From: a virus | Length of the DNA stretch: 24,552 bases | Direction: 5' to 3' (one strand) | IMG/VR virus record: IMGVR_UViG_3300007512_000191 | Location: 1-24,552 of that record | In this document: positions 1-8,567 of the stretch, piece after piece | How positions within the stretch are numbered: the stretch's first letter is position 1 | Layout: every line of letters begins with the position of its first letter | Notes under the pieces: model-generated | Told to the model about the DNA's origin: nothing | Databases searched by the model: none | The model's input: the letters and a program-made list of their open reading frames with translations, nothing else | Position numbers and translations under genes: made by a program

Positions 1-1169
1 GCGTGTAAAACTGCGCCGACCACGCCGTTAGTGCTTGTTGTGGTTGCCGTTAGTCTGGCAATAGACTGTGCTCCTGTTGGTAGTCTCGGATCTATAGCAC
101 CAAGAGATAAAACTGATGAGTAGTATTCTGGACTGCTTGTTGTTGGTACTTTTTGCGTAGTACCCCAAATTACCTTGTTTGCAATAGCTGTAGCTGCTCC
201 CGGTAGTGGTGAGTATCCATCTGACGCTACATAAACCGTCTGTATCTGTGCGCCTCCTGTATAGGCAGAGACTCTGTAGCCATTATTCCCTGTACCACCT
301 GAAAACACATAAATAACACCATTCACGTTCACAATGGCCGTGATAAGGGTGTCCGGTACTGGTACTCTCCTGTAAAACGACGGTGAAACTGCGTCCCAAA
401 AGAACAGGGCTGATTCACCCTGCGAAAGATTGCCGTCATTCGTCTGTATAGCCGCTACAACGAGGTCTGTACCGTATGAGTTGATCGCTGTTGGTTTATA
501 TCCGAAAGGAAGGTCTAGGGCGTTGTAAAGTGACGTATTGTCCGTATCCCCCTCGTCTGTAGTCTTCTTTGTTCGTATCTTATGGATAAGTCCCTGCCCC
601 TGTGCAAAGTCACAGAAGTACAGTGCGCCGTCTCCATGAACGTGTGCTACATGATTAGGCAGTGTTGCGCTCTGCCTAATGGTCGGGTAGGTCGTGTCTG
701 TAAGGGCTGTTTGACTCCCAAGTGTCGCTCCCGTCCATACTCCTGAAGTCATTGAGGGTGAGTTGTTCAGTGGCCCGTAACGAGCAACGTCCGTGTCTGT
801 AATGAAATAAAGGTAGTTATTATAGTAAACTGCTCCGTTCCCTGATGCATTCGCAATGGTTGATACTGTTGTTTCGCTTGCAAATGATGAATCCCAACTG
901 TGAACCTTCCCGTCTATACTGTATCCGTAAACCTTAGCGTCCTTCGGGTTTGTAATGAGCCAAGTAACAAGGTCATCTATTGAGTCTGTGAAATCAGCGT
1001 ATGCGCTAGGTCTTAATACGCCTGATGGAAGGTAGTCGTTATCTGCATCAGAAACAGGAAGATCAGGGTCTATGCCGACCCCGGTTAAATATTGCCCGTC
1101 AGCGTATAGATAAGAGGACGGTGATATTCCTCCTAATACACCTGTTATCTGTATGCTTTTCCTCGCCAT
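1..1169 (-). CDS. Tail nozzle / DNA-stabilisation-like virion protein, C-terminus cut by window edge
   Basis: The leftward frame is open from ATG at 1169 to the window edge, giving 389 codons without a stop. The start lies 2 nt after the stop of the adaptor gene. The protein is rich in Gly, Ser, Thr and aromatic residues, and short strands recur in a blade-like way (for example GAVYYNNYLYFITDTDVARY, ALYFCDFAQGQGLIHKI, GVIYVFSGGTGNNGYRVSAY), which suggests a beta-propeller. In P22-type podoviruses the adaptor (gp4) is followed by the nozzle or stabilisation protein gp10, which carries a beta-propeller, and this order matches. The identification rests on gene order and apparent fold, not on a recognised signature. 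No SD sequence precedes the start. Confidence 0.5.
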   Translation of the reverse strand, partial: MARKSIQITGVLGGISPSSYLYADGQYLTGVGIDPDLPVSDADNDYLPSGVLRPSAYADFTDSIDDLVTWLITNPKDAKVYGYSIDGKVHSWDSSFASETTVSTIANASGNGAVYYNNYLYFITDTDVARYGPLNNSPSMTSGVWTGATLGSQTALTDTTYPTIRQSATLPNHVAHVHGDGALYFCDFAQGQGLIHKIRTKKTTDEGDTDNTSLYNALDLPFGYKPTAINSYGTDLVVAAIQTNDGNLSQGESALFFWDAVSPSFYRRVPVPDTLITAIVNVNGVIYVFSGGTGNNGYRVSAYTGGAQIQTVYVASDGYSPLPGAATAIANKVIWGTTQKVPTTSSPEYYSSVLSLGAIDPRLPTGAQSIARLTATTTSTNGVVGAVLH

Positions 1170-1171
1170 AG

Positions 1172-1903
1172 TTATTCATAGTCAACGTACGCCGGTTTCA
1201 GTTTTCCGTGCCTATCTTCATTACGTCTACCGTAGAAATTAAGCATGTCGAACTCCAGCTCTTTTCTTATAGGTATGATTACATTCATAAGGTCTGGCTT
1301 GTGTGCCATGCCCCACGATTCACATGCCATCATCGGAATCATCTCGTGGAAAGGCTCTGCTATACCGGGTTCTTGTGTCGTATCTGCTGTCGTAAACTCG
1401 TCAATCTCTCGCACCGTCCACACCTTGAGTCCTGCTGTTTGGTTCGCATCTGGTTCTGGGTAAAGATACAGGTCTTTCCCTATAATGTCGTAGTATGGTG
1501 CTGTTTTAGTGAAGTATTTATCCACCGTTGCATCATCTAATGATCCTGAGAACTCCCCTTGATCTATCGGCTCTGCCTTGTGCCAGTTCGTTCCGTCATA
1601 GGTAATCTCAACACGTTTAACCGTTAGGATCTTATCTGCTAGTGCTAATTCGTATGAGCGAGTGCCTGATACGGTATTGATTGACTTTATGTATCCTGAG
1701 TCTGCATGATTCGGATCATCAAAATCCCACTCGTCCGTAGAGGCTATTATCTTGTTTACAACCTTGTGGTATGCGGTGTTTACCAGTCTCGTGAACTCCT
1801 TTAGCCTTGATGTGTCACCACTAATCTGAGCATAACCAAGACCCGTCAACATCTCGCAGTGTTGGATTATGCCTGTAAGGTTTGCGGTGTCGTTAAATTG
1901 CAT
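1172..1903 (-). CDS. Head-tail adaptor (P22 gp4 / tail accessory factor-like)
   Basis: The 243-aa product has a helical N-terminal half (LKEFTRLVNTAYHKVVNKII), a strand-rich middle (YYDIIGKDLYLYPEPD) and a helical C-terminal part with a Met-rich stretch (FHEMIPMMACESW). This layout fits the adaptor proteins that dock under the portal of podovirus-like virions. I chose ATG at 1903 over the TTG three codons upstream because it gives the TAA-T-ATG junction with the preceding gene that recurs in this genome. It sits just before the nozzle-like gene, as gp4 precedes gp10 in P22. I infer that it closes the portal channel and anchors the tail. Confidence 0.55.
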   Translation of the reverse strand: MQFNDTANLTGIIQHCEMLTGLGYAQISGDTSRLKEFTRLVNTAYHKVVNKIIASTDEWDFDDPNHADSGYIKSINTVSGTRSYELALADKILTVKRVEITYDGTNWHKAEPIDQGEFSGSLDDATVDKYFTKTAPYYDIIGKDLYLYPEPDANQTAGLKVWTVREIDEFTTADTTQEPGIAEPFHEMIPMMACESWGMAHKPDLMNVIIPIRKELEFDMLNFYGRRNEDRHGKLKPAYVDYE

Positions 1904-1904
1904 A

Positions 1905-2108
1905 TTATGCAATAACCACTACGAAATTATTGTCCGTTGCCAGTGTATTAACGCTATCTGTTTCCGCTTGCGATAATGCTTCGCTTATGTGATAAACAGC
2001 GTTTGTATTGTTACTATTTCGTTCTGAATACGAATACTTGCTACCGAGTACATCTAGCATCTGTTGATGCAATAACTGAGTGTCATATTGTGTGCATGTA
2101 ATAGTCAT
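1905..2108 (-). CDS. Small hypothetical virion-region protein (67 aa)
   Basis: A 67-aa protein of unknown function, polar and rich in Asn, Ser, Thr and Gln, with a hydrophobic C-terminal tail (NNFVVVIA). It starts 2 nt after the stop of the gene before it in transcription order and ends one base before the adaptor ATG, so it is packed tightly into the virion operon. Small proteins at this position are often structural accessories, but nothing in the sequence identifies it. Confidence 0.6.
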   Translation of the reverse strand: MTITCTQYDTQLLHQQMLDVLGSKYSYSERNSNNTNAVYHISEALSQAETDSVNTLATDNNFVVVIA

Positions 2109-2110
2109 AT

Positions 2111-2860
2111 TTAGTCAGTATTAGCGAAAGCCCTGTTGATTAGTGATGAGCGATAAATCCTTAATTTCTTCGCAACTCCCTCTTGTGGATTGATTAATGC
2201 ACAAGCTCTTAATCCAGTAGTAGATGTTGGCAAATTGGTTGTATATGTCGTTACGCCATTACCTAGCACTGTTCCGTCTGCATCTTTTAGCCTTATCTTA
2301 TAAGTTGAAGTATCAACGATGTTTATTTCTAAGTGATAGAAAGTGTCCGCTGCTACTGTTACGCCTGTATCCGTTAGCGATTGTGTCGTTCCATCGTCAA
2401 GCATTGCCTGAAATGTACTATCGCCTCGCCCCGTGCTGTATTGGAGACCGAAAGCCGGAAGACTGAAATCGTCAGCATCACTTATATCTGCAAGTGCTGT
2501 CATGTCCGCCAATCCAATGAATGAGCGATAGTTTGTTATATCGCTTGGTATCTGAAAGGCAAAACTCATAAACGGCTTATGGTCTGGTCGTGTATGGTCG
2601 TACCCTGCAAAAAAGCCGTGGTCTACACCAGATACTGATGATGATGTCTGCTCGAAATAATTACCGTATGCGTCAATTCCGTTCACCGCCGTGCTATCCG
2701 TAAATGTTCCGCTATTGAATAACCCTACGCCGTCCATGAATTGGCTCGCACCTGTGTAGTCGTTGTTGGGTTGCAATACGCCTGTCATGCGTCCTAGTAA
2801 TCGAGTAATGCCTGTTACAGATACTCCGCTTGCTCCGCCTCCGCTTATATTCAATCCCAT
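2111..2860 (-). CDS. Virion protein with lectin-like (LamG/ConA-type) beta-sandwich
   Basis: 249 aa. The N-terminal 60 residues are Gly/Ser/Thr-rich. From about residue 80 the sequence looks like a concanavalin/LamG-type jelly roll: strands such as PFMSFAFQIPSDITNYRSF and TFYHLEINIVDTSTYKIRLK, with a typical exposure sentence (VAADTFYHLEI). Such domains occur in phage fibre or decoration proteins and can bind sugars. The start makes a TAA-T-ATG junction with the upstream gene. The position between the tail spike and the adaptor suggests a fibre or minor tail protein. The domain call is by pattern only. Confidence 0.5.
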   Translation of the reverse strand: MGLNISGGGASGVSVTGITRLLGRMTGVLQPNNDYTGASQFMDGVGLFNSGTFTDSTAVNGIDAYGNYFEQTSSSVSGVDHGFFAGYDHTRPDHKPFMSFAFQIPSDITNYRSFIGLADMTALADISDADDFSLPAFGLQYSTGRGDSTFQAMLDDGTTQSLTDTGVTVAADTFYHLEINIVDTSTYKIRLKDADGTVLGNGVTTYTTNLPTSTTGLRACALINPQEGVAKKLRIYRSSLINRAFANTD

Positions 2861-2861
2861 A

Positions 2862-3272
2862 TTATTCTGTTGCTAAGTATGTCGCTGTTAGTGATGCCAC
2901 TGCTCCAGCAATCGTCTTTGTAAATTCTGTTGTTGAGATAACCCAAACTGCACCTGTAGATGCTGCTATCCCATGTTCTCCGAATCCGACATCCACTGTA
3001 GTGTCCGTACCTGTAGTATGTGCAACCTTAATAGGTGCTGCTAAAAATGTCACCGCACCATCTCCCGGCAAGGATGCTGCGTTAACAAGCTGTAGATAAT
3101 AGTCGTCCGATGATGCTGTTGAGTCTATACGCCCAAAAACTTCATAGACTTTGCAGGGTGCTGCACTGATAACTGACGATGCTTCTAACGCCGATGTTGA
3201 TGCATCTACTGAGAACGCTGCTGCTATTTCCTTGTTGATTTTTTCTGAGATTACTCCTCCGTCGTGTGTCAT
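2862..3272 (-). CDS. Small virion structural protein (136 aa)
   Basis: 136 aa, rich in Ala, Ser, Thr and Val with alternating strands (for example KVYEVFGRIDSTASSDDYYL and GAVWVISTTEF). It resembles small beta-sandwich phage decoration or baseplate-type proteins in composition only. ATG at 3272 lies 8 nt downstream of an exact TATAAT box, so the mRNA may be leaderless. It is the first gene of what may be a separate transcription unit that continues leftward to the nozzle gene. Confidence 0.6.
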   Translation of the reverse strand: MTHDGGVISEKINKEIAAAFSVDASTSALEASSVISAAPCKVYEVFGRIDSTASSDDYYLQLVNAASLPGDGAVTFLAAPIKVAHTTGTDTTVDVGFGEHGIAASTGAVWVISTTEFTKTIAGAVASLTATYLATE

Positions 3273-3280
3273 ATGGTTAT

Positions 3281-3289
3281 ATTATATCA
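3281..3289 (-). promoter_or_regulatory. Extended -10 promoter TGATATAAT
   Basis: On the minus strand TGATATAAT (TGnTATAAT, an exact extended -10) lies in the 59-nt gap between 3332 and 3272. The last T of the -10 is at 3281, so transcription should begin about 3273-3275, at or next to the ATG at 3272. There is no convincing -35. The same nonamer occurs at the other main intergenic sites of this window. Confidence 0.55.
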
Positions 3290-3331
3290 TTTAATTGTTT
3301 TCCCAAGAAACAGGGGGTGACTATTTTCATA

Positions 3332-3619
3332 TTATTTATCAAATAGCTTATTAAACGCTGTTTTAAGCATCGCTTCAATCGTTTCAAGTTTCGTCTCAAT
3401 ACTTGCCAATCGTTCACCATTCCGTGCATGTACCTGCTGTATATCCCTTAAATCACTATCTACTCGTTTCATCTCGCTTTCCATAGACTCTAGCTTCTCC
3501 GCATGTTTTCCGATAGTCGCTCGCATAGACGCAAGCCATACTGCACCACCGATTACTGCACCCGATACTGCAATAAGTAGTCCTATTGAGATTGTTGTAC
3601 TTTCGCTTATTATTTCCAT
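3332..3619 (-). CDS. Holin-like / XhlA-like membrane protein with coiled coil
   Basis: 95 aa from ATG at 3619, chosen because it makes a TAG-T-ATG junction; an in-frame start nine codons earlier lies inside the spike gene. One membrane segment spans about residues 10-31 (ISIGLLIAVSGAVIGGAVWL). A long charged heptad-like region follows (KLESMESEMKRVDSDLRDI). One TM segment plus a coiled coil is the layout of XhlA/BhlA-type holin-associated proteins and of some spanins. Its position after the tail spike suits a lysis function, but no endolysin is seen in the window. Confidence 0.5.
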   Translation of the reverse strand: MEIISESTTISIGLLIAVSGAVIGGAVWLASMRATIGKHAEKLESMESEMKRVDSDLRDIQQVHARNGERLASIETKLETIEAMLKTAFNKLFDK

Positions 3620-3620
3620 A

Positions 3621-5195
3621 CTATATTGCTGTTCGTGAAATCTCAAACCAATCTGTCCCGTCTAGTTCAATCATTAGTATATCATTTGCAGTAGCTGAAA
3701 AGTTGCCCGACCCTGCAAGCCGTATCTGTCCACTACCTCCTGCCTGATCTGTCACCGTGAGTGACCCGTCAAACTTCAAACGAATCCTTGCACCTTCAGC
3801 CCATCCAAGTACAGCGATATTATCAATGGTCGTTGTTCCTGTAATGTCGAAGCTCTTACCCAGTCCTAGTGTGAGCGTCGATGCACTAGCAACATCTGCG
3901 CCCTTTTCATCGTGTAGATGAGGTGGTACTGAGCCATTGGTAATTGTCGTTCCATCTGATGCATATGCAATCTCACTTGTACCTCCGTCCGCACTTACGG
4001 CGTTGGTATTGGTTGCTGTGGTCACGGAACTGTTTGCACCAATTTCAATAGTAGCTGACCGTTGGGCGGTCAGTAGGTAGTTGCTCCCGACCTCTCCATG
4101 TAGGTGTGGTAAGAATACATCCCCCCCAACCAGCTTATTGGAATTGTTTACGATAATACCTGTACTATTAGATGCTGCTACCGTCCCCGATCCATTTTCA
4201 AATAACCAAACATCACGGTCATCCAAACCATCTCCATTGAAGAAGCTAGCCCCCTCTACCGCAATGCCACTAGTTCCAAGCCCCCGGAAAACTACACGAG
4301 CTAGGGAGTTCACGAGTGCATCCATCTGAACACCAATATAATCTGCGTTTGCCACGCAATTTTCCGTATCAAATACTGTCCCTTGATCCCACCTGTTGAA
4401 TCCGTCATTGGTAAGTGTATGGAAGCCCCTAGGAGACACCCCGATGTTCGCTATGTAACACCCACTAAAAAAAGCTCGCCCGTCACCACCCGACTGAAAC
4501 CGGTTAATATGGGAATGACAGTGCTTTAGCTCTACTTTGTCCGTGGTCAAGAAGAACCACACCTTGTTACCCGTAAACTTAACTTTTTGAATATTGTATT
4601 GTGTGGAGTTCTTCGCTACCACCGTTGTAGTGAGGTTGAGCGTCGTATCTTGGCTTATCAGGCTTATATCGTCCGATGTGGTCGGAACGGCAATGTCCAG
4701 GTTCTTGTCCTGAGTTATCCATAACCTGTTGCCGGTGTTTCGCCAGACCCAGCCTCTTCGAGCGTTTGCGGCACCCCCGACATACTCTATTAGCCGTCCT
4801 CGCCATTCGTCGTCTGAAAGTGCCGAACCGTCTACTGTTACAGATATTAACTCGTCTTCTGTTGCATGATGAACCGTTGTAATGTTTCGTGTTTCTTCTG
4901 TTGATTCTGTCCCAATAAACGTAATCCAGTTGATCTCCGAGAGAGTTCCCGGTACATCAAATGTCCCAGCTCCGAACTGTACTGTTTTGGTACTGGGATT
5001 AGACATGCCAACCATTTGAATAGCACGTTCCATTGTTTTGATAGGATTCGCTGATGAACCGTCACCATTATCATCGTCCCCTGTTGTTTCAACGTAGATA
5101 GTTGAGGGTAGGGTAGACGGGTTCAAATATGGCCTCTGGTCGTCTAAAAGGCTATCGGGTGTCTTCCCGAAGATTACGTTCTCGTTACTACGCAT
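3621..5195 (-). CDS. Tail spike/fibre with predicted right-handed beta-helix
   Basis: 524 aa. Residues about 30-75 hold a pectate-lyase-type opening of phage spikes: a strand IYVETTGDDDNGDGSS followed by NPIKTMERAIQM, the usual set-up for a right-handed parallel beta-helix. The middle (about 190-400) has short strand-turn repeats with Asn/Gly turns, as expected for helix rungs. The last 70 residues resemble a module common at the ends of phage fibres (RIRLKFDGSLTVTDQAGG, FSATANDILMIELDG, WFEIS). ATG at 5195 overlaps the previous stop by 8 nt. Role: receptor binding, possibly with polysaccharide-degrading activity; no catalytic residues can be assigned by eye. Confidence 0.65.
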   Translation of the reverse strand: MRSNENVIFGKTPDSLLDDQRPYLNPSTLPSTIYVETTGDDDNGDGSSANPIKTMERAIQMVGMSNPSTKTVQFGAGTFDVPGTLSEINWITFIGTESTEETRNITTVHHATEDELISVTVDGSALSDDEWRGRLIEYVGGAANARRGWVWRNTGNRLWITQDKNLDIAVPTTSDDISLISQDTTLNLTTTVVAKNSTQYNIQKVKFTGNKVWFFLTTDKVELKHCHSHINRFQSGGDGRAFFSGCYIANIGVSPRGFHTLTNDGFNRWDQGTVFDTENCVANADYIGVQMDALVNSLARVVFRGLGTSGIAVEGASFFNGDGLDDRDVWLFENGSGTVAASNSTGIIVNNSNKLVGGDVFLPHLHGEVGSNYLLTAQRSATIEIGANSSVTTATNTNAVSADGGTSEIAYASDGTTITNGSVPPHLHDEKGADVASASTLTLGLGKSFDITGTTTIDNIAVLGWAEGARIRLKFDGSLTVTDQAGGSGQIRLAGSGNFSATANDILMIELDGTDWFEISRTAI

Positions 5196-5526
5196 ACGCC
5201 TCCAAACGATAGTTTGTATCGGCGGAGTGGATGAGCTGTATGCTGTGTATATCCCTCCTGTATATCTTAAATTCGTCCTTCTTCAGCGTGATTGCGTCGC
5301 TGAACGTCGCTCCGTCCACTGATAATTTGTACGTAAATGTATTCCCTCCGTCATTTATGAAAAATACGCTCTTAGCATTCTTACCAAGCCCTGCATTGAT
5401 GTTCACAGTCACATTAGCAGTAACCGCCCCTTCTGATACGAAAGGGAGGCTACCATCGGCAGCAGACTGAACTTCATATGGCCCCTTCTTAGGTGATGGG
5501 CCTGGTATTATCTGCATGTCGGTCAT
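5188..5526 (-). CDS. Small virion protein (112 aa), possible spike/fibre adaptor
   Basis: 112 aa, mostly beta-strand in character (VTANVTVNINAGLGKNAKSV, FTYKLSVDGATFSDAITLKK). The pattern resembles small phage proteins that carry one beta-sandwich domain. It is directly upstream of the tail spike in the same operon and overlaps it by 8 nt. The start makes a TGA-T-ATG junction with the previous gene; a second Met three codons downstream is an alternative. Function unknown. Confidence 0.6.
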   Translation of the reverse strand: MTDMQIIPGPSPKKGPYEVQSAADGSLPFVSEGAVTANVTVNINAGLGKNAKSVFFINDGGNTFTYKLSVDGATFSDAITLKKDEFKIYRRDIHSIQLIHSADTNYRLEAYA

Positions 5527-5527
5527 A

Positions 5528-5851
5528 TCATTCTATAAAAGGCTGTAATTCCCCCTCTACGGAGGCTAATTGTTGCTGGAGATCGTACCTCCTAGACGCT
5601 ATATCTGCATATTGCGACACAATGTCTAGGGTGCTCATCTCGTTATTTTTCTTATTAAGAGCTATGCGTCTGATTTCACCCATAGAGTCTTCAAATCTCT
5701 CTGCAAATGCTACGATCTTCTTCATTTTCTCCGCATCTTTTGGGTTTGTAGCGAGCAATACGGGATTTACCTTTAGAATATCGAACAGTTGTGTGCCTAT
5801 TTCTATACTCCTGGCTCCTACCTGATCGAACGCTGTATCGTTTGCTTGCAT
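5528..5851 (-). CDS. Small helical hypothetical protein (107 aa)
   Basis: 107 aa and almost entirely helical by composition, with amphipathic stretches (PKDAEKMKKIVAFAERFEDS, ADIASRRYDLQQQLASVEGE). It contains no Cys. It lies between the glycosyltransferase fusion and the minor virion proteins, and its stop is one base before the next ATG. It may be a tail or ejection accessory; no family is recognised. Confidence 0.6.
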   Translation of the reverse strand: MQANDTAFDQVGARSIEIGTQLFDILKVNPVLLATNPKDAEKMKKIVAFAERFEDSMGEIRRIALNKKNNEMSTLDIVSQYADIASRRYDLQQQLASVEGELQPFIE

Positions 5852-5852
5852 A

Positions 5853-8192
5853 CTATGAAATCAACTTAATCCACTGTTTTGCAATGGACTGCCAATCATA
5901 TTTTACCATATTTTGACGCATTTCGTCCCTTTCTTTTTCTGTAATGGGGTTCTTGAGAGCTTTTATACACTCTTTCACCCATTCTTTACGTGCCTTTTCC
6001 TCTTTTAGTCCGAAGTCAAACTGATACGGTTTGTCCCAGTTCTCCTCATCTACATTCGTTTTAACCTTCACTCCGTGCTGTACCGTTTCCGCTAATGCTC
6101 CGAAGTCTGTTGCCACAGGCAATGCCCCTGCCGCCTGTGCCTTTCGTGCGGATATACAGTCAATCTCAAAGAACGCTGTTGGATAAGCGAAAACACCTGC
6201 TCGCTGGTAGAGTTTAGCTACTTCCTCGTGGCTAACACGTCCAAGGGCCGTTACCCCATCCGTGTTCTCTATTTTCTCCATCAGTTCCTTCTTCCATTCA
6301 CCCTGCTTGCTGTTTGCGGAGTGTACGGAATCAAACACGTGGAACCCATACGCCCATTCAAGCCTTGCTTCTGGCACTTCCTTTTTCACCTCTGCAAATA
6401 GATCGACAAGGGTCATCATTGACCTATCCGGTGATGAAGTATTGATCAGTAGCATAGGGTCACGTTCCTCATCGCCTTGCATGTCCTTCCAGTGAATACC
6501 GTTCTGTACCACAGTAAACTTCTCGTCCGGTACGGCAGGGAAGAGGTCTCTATGTGCTTTTGACTTCACGAGTATCTGGTCTACACGCCTTAACCGTCTC
6601 TTGTTTAGTTCTCCCGGAGGAATCACATCATGTAAATCAAGTAATACCTTTTCCGAGTTGATCTCGTGGTCTAACGCCCTTGCGGATCGCCAAAGGATCA
6701 CCGTATCCTGTTTATCGCGGTAATTCCACATCCAGAACGGCTTATATGTAACGCCCTCTATTTTCGCCTCAGAACCGCCGCAGTTGTTATATACCGTAAC
6801 ATTCCACCCATCTGCCGCAAAAGCCTCTGAGAGGTTAACTACAGCCTCCTCAGAGCCTCCTAGTCCCTTGGTTCGTGCTGTATTACCGTCCCATTGCTCC
6901 TCTGTGTACCCACAATAGTACACAAGGTCTTTTCCTGATGATTCTTCCTTTACGAAGTTCTCGTTCCTGATCTTACAAACCATCGGATGACTTTTCATGC
7001 TATCTGGGAGTTTCTCCATCGCTGTTCGCAGTTCCTCACCCTCAAGCTCCTTCATCGCCTCCACTTCTTTGTAATATGTTTCGTAGAGTTCGGCTCGTTC
7101 CGTCATTCGCTCCACTTTGTCCGCTAACTGTTTATCCCGTGGCATGATCTCAGCACATGCCTTTAGTGCATCGAGGGCAAGACTTGGCATTTCCATACGG
7201 TCGTAGACTGCTGCAAGTATAGAAAGCGGTATGTAGTCATAAGCTCGTGGATTGTACACAATCATTCGAGAATACGGCTTATCCTGTCCATGGCTAATCT
7301 GCCCCAGACCAATAAGGATGTAATCTCTCGCTTCTGCGAGCTTGTTTAAGTAAAAACAGCACCTTCCAGCCATATGATAACCATCTGGCACGGTAGGACG
7401 CATCCCAATAGCAAGCTGAGCGTGTTTGAGAGCCTCTGCAAACCGTCCTTTCTCGCTAAGCATGTCAGAAATCCGTACATGAGCTAAGAAAATCTCCTCA
7501 TCTGACTGTGATTCGTCTATAAACTGCTCAAATGTAACCAGTCCCGTATCAATATCACCCGTTCCCATCTGGGCACAGGCTAGGTTCCACAGAGTACGCG
7601 GATCTTCTGGGTTTTCTTTCGCATCCTTTGCTGCAATCTCTAGGTTTCGGTCATTCTTTTCCTCTCTGTCCTCTTCTTTGTAGAGATGGAGTACGTCTAT
7701 CCCGTCAAAACGGCGTGTATCTAACGCTCTCGTAGGATTAAACGATTCGTGAATAGACCCTTGCCACTCTACGCATCCATCATTCTTGAATATACGTTCC
7801 TTGTAGTGAACTACGACAGGGTTCTTGTACTCATCAAAATCATATAAATAAGCGACGCTGTATGCGTCTACGTCGTCGTTCTCATCCAGCACTCCTCGTA
7901 TCTGCTCGTATCCTCTAGGCACGTCATCACAATCAAGCCATGTCCAGTGCGTATACTCTTCTGGTATCTGGCTAAGGGCGAAGTTCCTTGCTGCTGCAAA
8001 GTCATTGATCCATTCAAAGTGACTTACGTTTGCCCCAAAGAACTTTGCTACGTCCTCACATGCTTCATTTTCCCCTGTGATAGTGAGAAAGATGCCATCT
8101 ACATGCGGTGCTGCATGTGTAAGACATCTCTTTAGTAGTTCTGCCTCATTATCAGAGGCTTTTACGATCATTGATAGTGCTATTTTTGCCAT
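5853..8192 (-). CDS. Bifunctional glycosyltransferase: GT2 (GT-A) + TPR + GT4 (GT-B) fusion
   Basis: 779 aa in three parts. Residues 1-170 look like a GT2/GT-A domain: ALSMIVKASDNEAELLKRCL at the N-terminus and WTWLDCDD (83-90) as the metal-binding DxD region. Residues about 195-360 are TPR-like helical pairs (TLWNLACAQMGTGDIDTGLV, GRFAEALKHAQLAIGMRPTV). Residues about 420-779 look like a GT4/GT-B domain: YYCGYTEEQWDGNTARTKGL, the GGSEEAVVNLSEAF loop (445-458), VVQNGI (561-566) and FFEIDCISARKAQAAGALPV (674-693). In that last motif the second Glu of the usual E-x7-E is Lys (K684). It sits inside the virion operon between the capsid and tail genes, so it may glycosylate virion proteins or modify the host envelope. 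The domains are clear; the substrate is unknown. Confidence 0.8.
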   Translation of the reverse strand: MAKIALSMIVKASDNEAELLKRCLTHAAPHVDGIFLTITGENEACEDVAKFFGANVSHFEWINDFAAARNFALSQIPEEYTHWTWLDCDDVPRGYEQIRGVLDENDDVDAYSVAYLYDFDEYKNPVVVHYKERIFKNDGCVEWQGSIHESFNPTRALDTRRFDGIDVLHLYKEEDREEKNDRNLEIAAKDAKENPEDPRTLWNLACAQMGTGDIDTGLVTFEQFIDESQSDEEIFLAHVRISDMLSEKGRFAEALKHAQLAIGMRPTVPDGYHMAGRCCFYLNKLAEARDYILIGLGQISHGQDKPYSRMIVYNPRAYDYIPLSILAAVYDRMEMPSLALDALKACAEIMPRDKQLADKVERMTERAELYETYYKEVEAMKELEGEELRTAMEKLPDSMKSHPMVCKIRNENFVKEESSGKDLVYYCGYTEEQWDGNTARTKGLGGSEEAVVNLSEAFAADGWNVTVYNNCGGSEAKIEGVTYKPFWMWNYRDKQDTVILWRSARALDHEINSEKVLLDLHDVIPPGELNKRRLRRVDQILVKSKAHRDLFPAVPDEKFTVVQNGIHWKDMQGDEERDPMLLINTSSPDRSMMTLVDLFAEVKKEVPEARLEWAYGFHVFDSVHSANSKQGEWKKELMEKIENTDGVTALGRVSHEEVAKLYQRAGVFAYPTAFFEIDCISARKAQAAGALPVATDFGALAETVQHGVKVKTNVDEENWDKPYQFDFGLKEEKARKEWVKECIKALKNPITEKERDEMRQNMVKYDWQSIAKQWIKLIS

Positions 8193-8193
8193 A

Positions 8194-8553
8194 TTACATT
8201 GACTTTGTTATTCGGAATACTGGGAACTCCTCCAAAAACCATTTAATACCCTTATGCGTCCTCAGCCACTGATATTCTCCAATATCTAGTTGCTTTCTAA
8301 GGGCTATCTCTAGCGTTTCGGGCCATTCGGCGAGATGACGCTCTACTATATCTGACCCTTCTAGCTCGGCGAACTTGTTGCTCACCATGTCTATACTGTT
8401 TCGCTTCTTGGTCATGCCACGCTTAAACTCTTCGAACTCACCTGCAAAAATACGAACGTACTCCCTTACGACACCTTTAATCTTCTTTTCCCTAGGAGAA
8501 GCGGAATCTGTTTTATCCAGCCATCTCTTAGGGTCACTTACTAAATTTTTCAT
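8194..8553 (-). CDS. Hypothetical virion-region protein (119 aa)
   Basis: 119 aa from ATG at 8553. A TTG 16 codons upstream is open but falls in the hairpin region after the capsid gene, so I prefer the ATG. The protein is charged and helical (PREKKIKGVVREYVRIFAGE) with a Trp-rich C-terminal half (ALRKQLDIGEYQWLRTHKGI). It is the first gene after the capsid gene and the UUCG hairpin. It could be a head completion or minor head protein by position only; no family is recognised. Confidence 0.6.
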   Translation of the reverse strand: MKNLVSDPKRWLDKTDSASPREKKIKGVVREYVRIFAGEFEEFKRGMTKKRNSIDMVSNKFAELEGSDIVERHLAEWPETLEIALRKQLDIGEYQWLRTHKGIKWFLEEFPVFRITKSM

Positions 8554-8567
8554 AATGTTTGGCTCAT

